64,000 nucleotides of DNA from Polyangium sp. 15x6 (GTDB lineage: Bacteria; Myxococcota_A; Polyangia; Polyangiales; Polyangiaceae). The stretch spans positions 124,001-188,000 of the forward strand of contig NZ_JASBQE010000012.1 of assembly GCF_029960785.1 (NCBI RefSeq), written 5' to 3'. Below, one piece after another: positions 19,695 to 27,562 of this stretch; positions within the stretch are counted from its first letter, which is position 1; each line of letters starts with the position of its first letter. Under the pieces are notes generated by a model, which made no database searches, was not told where the DNA came from, and was given only the letters and a program-made list of their open reading frames with translations. The translations under genes were made by a program, and so were the position numbers.

Positions 19695-20801
19695 CTACGT
19701 GCCTTTCCCCGCCGACGCAAGCGGACAGGCGGCCTCTCCGCTCGCTCCCGTTCGCCCGAGGATCATCTCGTGGACCTCCTGCCCATCCGTCCGGTGCACG
19801 TGCCGCGTCCGGAAGCCGAACGGCTCGTAGAGCTTCATGGCATCCCGCGTGCGCAAGAGCACCGTCTCCGCGCCGCGCACCGCTGGATGATCGAGCAAGA
19901 GTCGCATGAGCGCGCGGCCGAGCCCGCGGCCTCGCCACGCGTTCGCGACGATCACGTCGTAGATCCAGGCGCGCCGCGCGCCGTCCGCGATGGCGCGCGC
20001 TGTCCCCACGAGCGTGCCGGTTCGATCCCGCGCGCCGACCCAGGCGGACGAACCAAGCAAGCTCTTTCGAATGCGATCGGGCGGCGTGCCTTCGCACCAG
20101 TACGTGCCGACGAGCAGCGCCGTCGCCTCGTCGGCGTCCGCCTCCCCCATCGCGCACACGAGCGTCGTGTCCGCGGGCGCTTCGAGAAACGATGGCACCG
20201 CCGCGGACGGGCTCGCCGCGCGCACGAGATCGATCGCCGCCGCGTCGCCCGGCGCGCCGCGCGCCCAGAGCAGCTCGAGGATACGGCCGACCTCCGCGGG
20301 CGTGCGGTTCTGCCCGAGCTTCGATTTGCCATCGAGTCGTTCGAGGGAGACGCCGAGCACGAGCACGCCCGCAATGGCCTTCTTGTAGAGCGGATGCTCG
20401 GCGTCGATCGGCACGTACCCGCCCTCGGGCTGGTGCTTCTCCATGAGCGCCGCGAGCATCGCGGCCTTCAGGTGCGGCGCCTCGATGCGCTCGATCGTCC
20501 CGTGCACCTGCACGCTCCGGTAGAGCGTGGTGGCCGGACACGCGCGCTCCGGATCGACGAAGTAGCTCGGGATCGAGGCGACGATCTCCTCCGCCGAGAC
20601 CACGGCGCGCCTGCCGATGACGTCCATCTTCTCGCCCACGGGCGCGCCGTGAAAGAGCACGTGATCACCCACGACGACGCCGTGCACGACGCGCAGCACG
20701 GGCTCGCCGTCGGGCGTCGTCGCGCCGAGGTGCACTACGGGCGCGCGCGCGAGGAGCGCGACCGCGCTCGCACGATCCATCCGGAAGATCTCCCTACGCA
20801 T
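19695..20801 (-). CDS. Fusion of PNPOx-like flavin-binding domain and GNAT acetyltransferase
   Basis: 368 residues. ATG 20801 was chosen because further upstream in-frame codons run into the divergent regulator gene. Residues 1-200 have the split-barrel pattern of pyridoxamine-5'-phosphate oxidase-like FMN proteins (APVVHLGATTPDGEPVLRVVHG, VLFHGAPVGEKMD). Residues 215-350 are a GNAT acetyltransferase with the acetyl-CoA loop RGRGLGRALM (290-299). NCBI-style annotation uses the name bifunctional PNPOx family/GNAT protein for this architecture. The substrate is unknown. It is upstream of the aminotransferase and divergent from a MocR regulator, suggesting a PLP- or amine-related pathway. Confidence 0.85.
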   Translation of the reverse strand: MRREIFRMDRASAVALLARAPVVHLGATTPDGEPVLRVVHGVVVGDHVLFHGAPVGEKMDVIGRRAVVSAEEIVASIPSYFVDPERACPATTLYRSVQVHGTIERIEAPHLKAAMLAALMEKHQPEGGYVPIDAEHPLYKKAIAGVLVLGVSLERLDGKSKLGQNRTPAEVGRILELLWARGAPGDAAAIDLVRAASPSAAVPSFLEAPADTTLVCAMGEADADEATALLVGTYWCEGTPPDRIRKSLLGSSAWVGARDRTGTLVGTARAIADGARRAWIYDVIVANAWRGRGLGRALMRLLLDHPAVRGAETVLLRTRDAMKLYEPFGFRTRHVHRTDGQEVHEMILGRTGASGEAACPLASAGKGT

Positions 20802-20870
20802 GGCCGGAAGGTGGGCCGGAGCTGGTACCCCGAGAAGGACCAGTTCCGAGAAATCGGGTAGACCAGTCGG

Positions 20871-22361
20871 GTGCGCGCATATCCCTTCGAGCTCGCCCTG
20901 GAGCCCTCTCCCGACGTCCCGCTCTTCGTGCAGATCACGCGCGCCCTGATCGAGGACATCCGCCGCGGCCGACTTCGGCCCGGCGCCGCGCTCCCCGGCA
21001 GCCGCGCGCTCGCGCGATCGCTCGGCGTCCATCGCAACACCGTCGTCGCGGCGTACCGCGAGCTCGCCTCGCAAGGCTGGGTCGAGACCCGCAGCGCGAC
21101 GATGACCTATGTCTCCACCACGATGCCCGACGTCCCGCGGCGCCGCGCCTCGGCCACCACGCTCGGCACGATCGCTGCGCGCGCGGGCTTCGATCTCCCG
21201 GCGCGTGTCTCTGCGGCGAGCTTCACGCACGAGGTCCCGCCGGGCGCGATCGTGTTCTCGGGGGGCATGCCGGATCTGCGGCTCTTGCCCACGGAGGTCC
21301 TCGCGCGCGCGTACCGGCGCGTGCTCCGCAACTCGGCGCGGCGGGTCTTCGAGTACGGCGATGCACGCGGGGACGAGCGGCTTCGCGCGGCGCTCGCGGA
21401 CATGCTCGCGGCCGTGCGAGGCCTCGGCGCGTCGGCGGAGGACGTGCTGGTCACGCGTGGCAGCCAGATGGCGCTCGATCTCTCTGCGCGCGCGCTACTC
21501 CGGCCCGGTGACGTGGTCGCGGTGGAGGCGCTCGGATACCACCCCGCATGGGAAGCGCTCGCGCAGACAGGCGCGCGCCTCGTGCCGCTTCCCGTCGACG
21601 CGGAGGGGCTCTCGGTCGACGCCCTCGCCGCGCTCGTCGCCCGCGAGTCCGTGCGCGCCGTCTACGTCACGCCGCATCACCAGTACCCGTCGACGGCTTT
21701 GCTCTCGCCCGCGCGCCGCATCCGCCTCCTCGACCTCGCGCGCGCGCACCGCATCGCGATCCTCGAAGACGACTACGATCACGAGTTCCACTACGACGGC
21801 CGCCCGGTCTTGCCGCTCGCGAGCGCCGATCGAGCGGGCGTGGTCATCTACATCGGCACGCTGTCGAAAATCCTCGCGCCGGGCCTGCGCATCGGCTTCG
21901 TCGTCGCGCCCGCGCCGCTCGTGGAGCGCCTCGCCGCGATCCGCACATTCGTCGATCGACAGGGCGATCTCGCGCTCGAACGCGCCGTGGCGGAGCTGCT
22001 CGAAGACGGCGAGGTGCAGCGCCACGCGCGCCGCATGCGCCGCATCTACCAGGCGCGGCGCGACGTCCTCACGGACGCGCTACGGAAACACCTCGGCGAC
22101 GCTGTCGAGCTCGCCCCACCGCCCGGCGGCATGGCCATGTGGGTCCGCGTCGCGCCGGGAATCGACGTCGACACCTGGGCCGCGCGCGCCCTCGATCGTG
22201 GCGTCGTGATTCACCCCGCGCGGAGGTACGCCTTCGACGGCCGCTCGCGCCCCTTCTTCCGGGCCGGCTTCGCCGCGCTCGACGAGCGCGAGATCCACGA
22301 AGGCGTCGCGCGCCTCCGCGCGGCCCTGCCCACGAAGGGCGCCGCGCGGGCCGCTTCATGA
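20871..22361 (+). CDS. MocR/PdxR-type transcription regulator (GntR winged helix plus aminotransferase domain)
   Basis: 496 residues from a GTG at 20871. The N terminus is a GntR winged helix (PLFVQITRALIEDIRRGRL, LPGSRALARSLGVHRNTVVAAYREL). The rest is a fold-type I aminotransferase-like effector domain with EDDYDHEF (299-306) and the PLP lysine in YIGTLSKILAPGLRIG (Lys333). MocR regulators sense PLP or PLP adducts and usually control a divergent neighbour. The divergent PNPOx-GNAT start is only 69 bp away, so a shared operator in 20802-20870 is likely. Confidence 0.92.
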   Translation: MRAYPFELALEPSPDVPLFVQITRALIEDIRRGRLRPGAALPGSRALARSLGVHRNTVVAAYRELASQGWVETRSATMTYVSTTMPDVPRRRASATTLGTIAARAGFDLPARVSAASFTHEVPPGAIVFSGGMPDLRLLPTEVLARAYRRVLRNSARRVFEYGDARGDERLRAALADMLAAVRGLGASAEDVLVTRGSQMALDLSARALLRPGDVVAVEALGYHPAWEALAQTGARLVPLPVDAEGLSVDALAALVARESVRAVYVTPHHQYPSTALLSPARRIRLLDLARAHRIAILEDDYDHEFHYDGRPVLPLASADRAGVVIYIGTLSKILAPGLRIGFVVAPAPLVERLAAIRTFVDRQGDLALERAVAELLEDGEVQRHARRMRRIYQARRDVLTDALRKHLGDAVELAPPPGGMAMWVRVAPGIDVDTWAARALDRGVVIHPARRYAFDGRSRPFFRAGFAALDEREIHEGVARLRAALPTKGAARAAS

Positions 22362-22370
22362 AGCGCTTAT

Positions 22371-23495
22371 TTACTTGTTCTGCGCTGCCGACTCTTCTTT
22401 GCCCGGCGTCACCTCGACGCCCGGCTTCTTCTCGTCGTGCTTGATCGAGTACCGCACGAGCGCGCGGAGAATGTCGTTGCGGCTCACGTTGCCGACGATC
22501 GCTTTGACGTCCTCGTAAATCGAGGGATCGACGAGCAGCGCGCCCACGGTGCCCTTGCCCTTGCGCACGTCGGCGACGATGGCCCGCAGATCCGCGGTCA
22601 TCGCCGTGACGTTGGCCAGGGCCTCGGCGCCGTTGCCCTTGCCGCCGTAGAGGACGTCGTGCGCGAAGCTGTCGCTCTCGCGGATGCCCTTCAGCGTGCT
22701 CGCGACCTCGCCCGCCGCCGCGCCGAACTGCGCGATCTCCTTCTGCGGGCCGTCGCCGTAGATCACCTCGTGCGCGAAGCCGGGACCCGACTTCACGCGC
22801 GTCACCACGCCGCGCACCTCGGCCAGCGTGAGCGCGAGCTCCGAGGCCGCCCGGTCGAGGTTCTGCAGCGTGCGCGAGATCCGCTCGGCTTCCTCTTTGT
22901 CCGTCAGGAACTTCCTCGGGTACCCCTCGCCCTCGGACACGTCCTTGAGCAGCTTGTTCACCGACGCCACGCTGCCGCGCAGATCCTGGTGCAGCCGTTC
23001 GTCCGCGAGGCTCTCGCTCATCTTCGAGATGTTGCCGAGCGCCGCATCGGCCTTCGACGTCATGCCCTGCGCGATGCCCATCAGATCCGTGGGCTCCTCG
23101 CTCAAGATCTCGCCGCCCGGCGGCACGGCCTCCGGCGACTTGCCTTTCGAGATCTCGATCATCTTGTCGCCGAGCAGGCCCTTCGCCGCGACGCGCGCGA
23201 TGCTGTCCTTGCGGATGCGCTCCGCTTCGGCCTTCACGACGTCGAGCTCGACGTAGACGACGGCCTCCGCCTGACCCGGCCGATACCCGACCTTCTTCAC
23301 GTTGCCGATGTCGATGCCGCCCATACGCACCGGCGCGCCGGGCTTGAGGCCCTGCACGTCGGAGAACGTCGTCGTGAACTTCACCGACGAGCTGAAGAAG
23401 CGTCGCTCATCGCCGATCAAGAAGATCACGAGCGCGGAGAAGAGCAGCCCCGCCAGCACGAAGAGCCCGACCTTGACGTCGCGCGACCTGTTCAT
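22371..23495 (-). CDS. MlaD-type MCE domain lipid-transport protein
   Basis: 374 residues with an N-terminal transmembrane helix (about 7-28), a single MCE domain (about 37-115, with GLKPGAPVRMGGIDIGNVKKV and LLGDKMIEI), and a long helical tail with two GFAHEVIYG/SFAHDVLYG repeats. MCE proteins form hexameric periplasmic rings that pass phospholipids between membranes in Mla-type transporters. It lies 88 bp downstream of the ATPase gene mlaF. A permease (MlaE) gene would be expected in the same operon but is not present here. Confidence 0.88.
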   Translation of the reverse strand: MNRSRDVKVGLFVLAGLLFSALVIFLIGDERRFFSSSVKFTTTFSDVQGLKPGAPVRMGGIDIGNVKKVGYRPGQAEAVVYVELDVVKAEAERIRKDSIARVAAKGLLGDKMIEISKGKSPEAVPPGGEILSEEPTDLMGIAQGMTSKADAALGNISKMSESLADERLHQDLRGSVASVNKLLKDVSEGEGYPRKFLTDKEEAERISRTLQNLDRAASELALTLAEVRGVVTRVKSGPGFAHEVIYGDGPQKEIAQFGAAAGEVASTLKGIRESDSFAHDVLYGGKGNGAEALANVTAMTADLRAIVADVRKGKGTVGALLVDPSIYEDVKAIVGNVSRNDILRALVRYSIKHDEKKPGVEVTPGKEESAAQNK

Positions 23496-23583
23496 CTGCT
23501 CCCTGTTCGACAGTGGGGGCGTCGCTTGGCATAGCCAAGCTGTGCCGCCACGCCCCCCATCATGCGCGAAGACGCGCCCGTCG

Positions 23584-24369
23584 TCACGCGCGGAGGAGCG
23601 TCTCGACGTCCTCGTTGACCGGGGCGATGCCGTTGATGAAGTTCTTCACCCGCGGGTCCGTCGAGCGCTGGAAGTCCTCCACCCGGCCGGACAGGATGAT
23701 CTCGCCCGCCTGCACCATGGCCATGCGGTCGGAAATCGTGAACGCGCTCTTCATGTCGTGCGTCACCACGATGCTCGTCACGTCGAGCGCCTTCTTGAGC
23801 CCACGAATCAGGTGGTTGATGCGCTCGGTGTTGATCGGGTCGAGGCCGGTCGTCGGTTCGTCGTAGAGCAAAACCTCGGGCTGGACCGCGATCGCCCGCG
23901 CGAGCCCGACGCGCTTCTTCATGCCGCCCGAGAGATCCGAGGGCCGCATCGCCTCGATGCCCGGCAAACCCACGAGCGAGAGCGCCCAGTCGACACGCTC
24001 GGCGATCTGCGACTCGGTCATCTCGTCGCGATAGTGCTCGTGGAGCCCATACGCGACGTTCTCACCCACGGAGATCGAGTCGAAGAGCGCCGCGCCCTGG
24101 AACAGCATCGCGATCCGACGGCGGATGAGGCGCGCCTTCGCCTCCTTCATCTGCGTGATGTCCTCGCCGTGGAACGTGATCGACCCACCGTCGGCTTCGA
24201 GCAGGCGGATCAAGAGCTTGAGCATCACGCTCTTGCCCACGCCCGATCCGCCGATGACGGTGAGCGTCTCGCCCGGGAAGACCTCGAGGTTCAGGCCGCG
24301 ATAGATGACCTTCGGGCCAAACGCCTTGCGTACGTCGTGGAACCGGATGATCGGAGCGCTCACGGTCAT
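23584..24369 (-). CDS. ABC transporter ATPase, MlaF type
   Basis: 261 residues from ATG 24369. A GTG two codons later (24363) has better spacing from the GGAGG at 24371-24375, so it may be the true start. Walker A GGSGVGKSV, signature LSGGMKKR, Walker B VLLYDEPTTGLD and the His switch VVTHDM are all intact, so it should be an active ATPase. The sequence fits the MlaF group that energises phospholipid transport with MlaD/MlaE. Its start lies 5 bp after the recJ stop, so recJ-mlaF-mlaD read as one transcript. Confidence 0.9.
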   Translation of the reverse strand: MTVSAPIIRFHDVRKAFGPKVIYRGLNLEVFPGETLTVIGGSGVGKSVMLKLLIRLLEADGGSITFHGEDITQMKEAKARLIRRRIAMLFQGAALFDSISVGENVAYGLHEHYRDEMTESQIAERVDWALSLVGLPGIEAMRPSDLSGGMKKRVGLARAIAVQPEVLLYDEPTTGLDPINTERINHLIRGLKKALDVTSIVVTHDMKSAFTISDRMAMVQAGEIILSGRVEDFQRSTDPRVKNFINGIAPVNEDVETLLRA

Positions 24370-24374
24370 CCCTC

Positions 24375-26189
24375 CTAGCTCGTTCGCTCCACGCGATCGA
24401 TGCGGATCTCGACCGCGCTGCCGCCCCGGAACGTGTCGCGCCGGAGCCGCCCCACGATGTCCACGCGCCCGCCCGCGAGGCCACGCGAGAGGCTCCCGAG
24501 CTCGTAGCCGAAGGCGCCGATCACGTGCCGCTTGAGCGCGATCTCGAGCTTCAAGTGGCCCTTGATCATGCGCGACACGCGCACCGGCGCCCCACGCACG
24601 AGGACCCGCGGCGCGCGGTTGCCCTGCCCGCAAGGCTCGAGCCGCTCGAGATCACGCGCCACCACGGCCGGCTCGTCCCGATCGTCGAGGCGCACGTCCG
24701 CCTCGCCTTCGAGCGGGCCAAACTTCATCGCGCCGAGCGCGATCGCCGCGTCGCACCAGAGCACGCGCAGGGCCTCGACCCGATCCGCGCGCACCTCGAC
24801 GCCCGCCGCGGCCTGATGCCCGCCGAACCCGACGAGCCCGGCGCGCGAGAGCACGAGCGCGTCGTGCAGCGGAAAACCCGCCGGCCCACGCACCGATCCG
24901 CGGCCCGATCCGCCGTCGAGCGCCACGACGATCGTGGGCTTGCCGTACTTCGACGCCACGCGGCCCGCCACGATCCCCACGATCCCCGGATGCCACCCAT
25001 CGCGCGCGAGCACGATGGCCGGCTCCTTCGCCCACCCGTTCGCCTCGATCTCGCGCAGCGCCTGCCCGATCATCTCCTCCTGGATCGCGCGCCGCTGCGC
25101 CGTGAGCTGCTCGATCGTCGCCGCGATCCCGGCCGCGCGCATGCTGTCCCGCTCGAGCAGGAGCGCGAGCGAGAGATCCGGATCCTCGAGTCGGCCCGGC
25201 GCGTTGAGGCGCGGCGCGATGCGGAACGCGATGTCGTCCGCGCTCACGCCGTGCCCGAGATCCAGCCGCGCGAGCTCGGCCAGGGCCCTGAGGCCCGGAC
25301 GCGCACCCTGGCTGAGCACCGCGAGCCCCGCCCGCACGAGCGCGCGGTTGTCGCCGACGAGCGGCGCGACGTCGGCCACGGTCCCGATCGCCACGAGATC
25401 GAGCCACTGCCGCATGTCGAGGTTCGCGCCGAGCGCCCGACGCACCGCCGCGCCGAGCGAGAGCGCGAGCCCACACGAAGCGAGCCCCTTGAACGGGAAG
25501 CCGCACTCGGGCCGATGCGGATTCAAGAACGCGATCGCGGGCAAGGGCTCCGCGGGCACGAGGTGATGATCGATCACCAGCGTCTCGATGCCGTAGCTCC
25601 GCGCCGTCGCGAGCCGATCGTGATCACTCGATCCGCAGTCGCACGTGACGAGCAGCGTCGCGCCCGTCTTCCGCACGCGCTCGAGCGCCTTCGCGTTGAA
25701 GCCGTAGCTGCCGTCCTTGCGTGTCGCGAGCAGCGGCACGACGTCGCCGCCGAGCGCGCGCAGCACCTCGGTCACGATCGCGCACGACGTGATCCCGTCG
25801 CAGTCGTAGTCCCCGAAGACCGCGATTTTTTCGTGCGCGCGGATCGCCCGCGCGAGGCGGTCGGCGCTGAGTTCGCGATCGGCCATCGCGTCGGGCGGCG
25901 TGAGGTGGGCGAGGCGCGGATCGAGGAAGAGGCGCGTCTCGGCGTCGGCGCGACGACCCGCACGGAACAGGGCGTCGGCGACCGTGATCGACAGCCCGAG
26001 CGCCCGCGAGAGCTCCAGCGCCTCGACGGACGCCTCGCCCGGATCACGGATGGCACCTTCGCGCTCCGGGTTCGCCGCGGCGGACGGAAGGAGGAGGCTT
26101 CGAGCCTCGGGATCCGTCGCCTGTTCCCACGCGGCCTCGCTCAACATCCGTGGGGCCCACGCGTAGCGCAGCCCCCGTCCGGAGTCCAT
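24375..26189 (-). CDS. recJ: Single-stranded-DNA-specific exonuclease RecJ
   Basis: 604 residues, within the normal range for RecJ. The DHH phosphoesterase core has GDYDCDG (126-132), a CDCGSSDH segment and DHH (207-209), which bind the catalytic metals. The DHHA1 part ends in VGFGGHQAAAGVEV, and a C-terminal OB-like domain follows (VRVSRMIKGHLKLEI). RecJ degrades single strands 5' to 3' in recombination and mismatch/base-excision repair. It is the first gene of the recJ-mlaF-mlaD run and is separated from the sec genes by a terminator at 26231-26269. Confidence 0.95.
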   Translation of the reverse strand: MDSGRGLRYAWAPRMLSEAAWEQATDPEARSLLLPSAAANPEREGAIRDPGEASVEALELSRALGLSITVADALFRAGRRADAETRLFLDPRLAHLTPPDAMADRELSADRLARAIRAHEKIAVFGDYDCDGITSCAIVTEVLRALGGDVVPLLATRKDGSYGFNAKALERVRKTGATLLVTCDCGSSDHDRLATARSYGIETLVIDHHLVPAEPLPAIAFLNPHRPECGFPFKGLASCGLALSLGAAVRRALGANLDMRQWLDLVAIGTVADVAPLVGDNRALVRAGLAVLSQGARPGLRALAELARLDLGHGVSADDIAFRIAPRLNAPGRLEDPDLSLALLLERDSMRAAGIAATIEQLTAQRRAIQEEMIGQALREIEANGWAKEPAIVLARDGWHPGIVGIVAGRVASKYGKPTIVVALDGGSGRGSVRGPAGFPLHDALVLSRAGLVGFGGHQAAAGVEVRADRVEALRVLWCDAAIALGAMKFGPLEGEADVRLDDRDEPAVVARDLERLEPCGQGNRAPRVLVRGAPVRVSRMIKGHLKLEIALKRHVIGAFGYELGSLSRGLAGGRVDIVGRLRRDTFRGGSAVEIRIDRVERTS

Positions 26190-26230
26190 GCCGGTCGGAA
26201 AACCTTCCTTTCTGGCGCGTTGGTTCCTGG

Positions 26231-26269
26231 AAAAACGAAACGCCCCGCGGTGGTGCGCACCGCGGGGCG
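26231..26269 (-). terminator. Intrinsic terminator of the yajC-secD-secF operon
   Basis: A 12-bp perfect G+C stem (26241-26252 with 26258-26269) is followed on the minus strand by a T-rich tract (26240-26231, TTTCGTTTTT). Stem plus T-run is the classical rho-independent form. It lies 27 bp after the secF stop. Confidence 0.85.
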
Positions 26270-26295
26270 TCGTGGGTTCGCGGGTAGGGCGAGGT

Positions 26296-27552
26296 CTAGA
26301 CCACGGCGTCGGCGCGCTTGACGGCCTTCGTGCGGGTGATCTTCTTCTGGGCCGTCGCTTGGCCGCCGAAGAACCTGCGGTCGATCCACTCGGTGAACGG
26401 CGCGGCCACGTAGATCGACGAGTACGTGCCGACCAGGATGCCGATGAGCAGGGCGAAGGCGAAATCCTTGATGACGCCGGTGCCCCACACGAGGAAGCAC
26501 ACCATCGAGAGCGCCGTCACGCCGGACGTGATGATCGTGCGTCCGAGCATCTCGGAGATCGACAGGTTGATGATCGCCGCGAACGATATGTTCCGGTGCT
26601 TCGTCAGGTTCTCGCGGATACGGTCGTACACGACGACCGTGTCCGTGATCGAGTACCCGACGATCGTGAGCATCGCGGCGACCGTGGAGAGCGTGATCTC
26701 GCGGTGCGTGATGATCATGGCGCCGAGCGCGATGCCGACGTCGTGCACGAGGGCGAGGATGCCGCCCGGCGCGAACCGGAGATCGAACCGGAACGCGATG
26801 TAGGCCATGATGAACACGATCGCGATCGCGATGCTGCGGATGGCCGCGTCGCGGAGCTGCGCGCCCGCCTTCGGGCCGATCCACTCGACGCGCAGCGCGC
26901 GCTCGGGCACGACGTCGGCGCCGAGCTTGCTGCGCAGGCCGTCGAGGAGCTGATCGCCGCGCGACTTGAGCTGCGCCTCGACCTTGTGGTCACGCGCGCT
27001 CACGACCACGGGGTTGTTCTCGCCCGCGCGGAGCTCCACGCCGGGGATGCCCGTGAGCTGCGCCCGGATGGCCGCGAGGTCGGGCTCGGCCTCGTACCGC
27101 ATCGTGACCTTGTCGCCGCCGGGGCTGAACTTGATCTCGCTGGCGCGCGCGTTCGCGGGGCAGCGCGCCTCGTACTCCGCGCTCGGCGCCGTGCCCTCGG
27201 GCAGCACGCAGAGCTTCTGGCGGAGCGCCTCTTTCTGGTCCTCCCCGAGCGCGCTGACCTCCTGCACGCGGATCAGGAAGCGGTGCGTGTCTTCGGCGCC
27301 GCTGTCCTTCACGCGGATGACGTCCGGCGCGGCGAAGCCGAGTGACTCGACGGCCGCGCGGATGTCACCGGCCTCGGTCGACTTGAGGAAGGCGACCTCG
27401 AGCTCCGTGCCGCCCTTGAAGTCGGTGCCGAGATGGGGTCCCGGCTTGAAGAAGGTGACGATCGACGCGAGCAGGAGCAGCGCGCTGAGGCCGATGAACA
27501 GCCAGCGCTTGCCCATGAAGTCGAACTGTTGCCCAGGCTTGATGAATTCCAT
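26296..27552 (-). CDS. secF: Protein translocase subunit SecF
   Basis: 418 residues. An N-terminal transmembrane helix precedes a periplasmic domain with LGTDFKGGTELEVAF, and five further helices follow. The signature VGYSITDTVVVYDRIREN is intact and carries the conserved Asp/Arg region tied to proton-driven SecDF function. SecDF pulls translocating proteins into the periplasm using the proton-motive force. The periplasmic part is longer than in E. coli, with an insertion near residues 95-145 that contains two Cys. It starts 10 bp after the secD stop. Confidence 0.95.
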   Translation of the reverse strand: MEFIKPGQQFDFMGKRWLFIGLSALLLLASIVTFFKPGPHLGTDFKGGTELEVAFLKSTEAGDIRAAVESLGFAAPDVIRVKDSGAEDTHRFLIRVQEVSALGEDQKEALRQKLCVLPEGTAPSAEYEARCPANARASEIKFSPGGDKVTMRYEAEPDLAAIRAQLTGIPGVELRAGENNPVVVSARDHKVEAQLKSRGDQLLDGLRSKLGADVVPERALRVEWIGPKAGAQLRDAAIRSIAIAIVFIMAYIAFRFDLRFAPGGILALVHDVGIALGAMIITHREITLSTVAAMLTIVGYSITDTVVVYDRIRENLTKHRNISFAAIINLSISEMLGRTIITSGVTALSMVCFLVWGTGVIKDFAFALLIGILVGTYSSIYVAAPFTEWIDRRFFGGQATAQKKITRTKAVKRADAVV

Positions 27553-27562
27553 GTGCCGCGCC

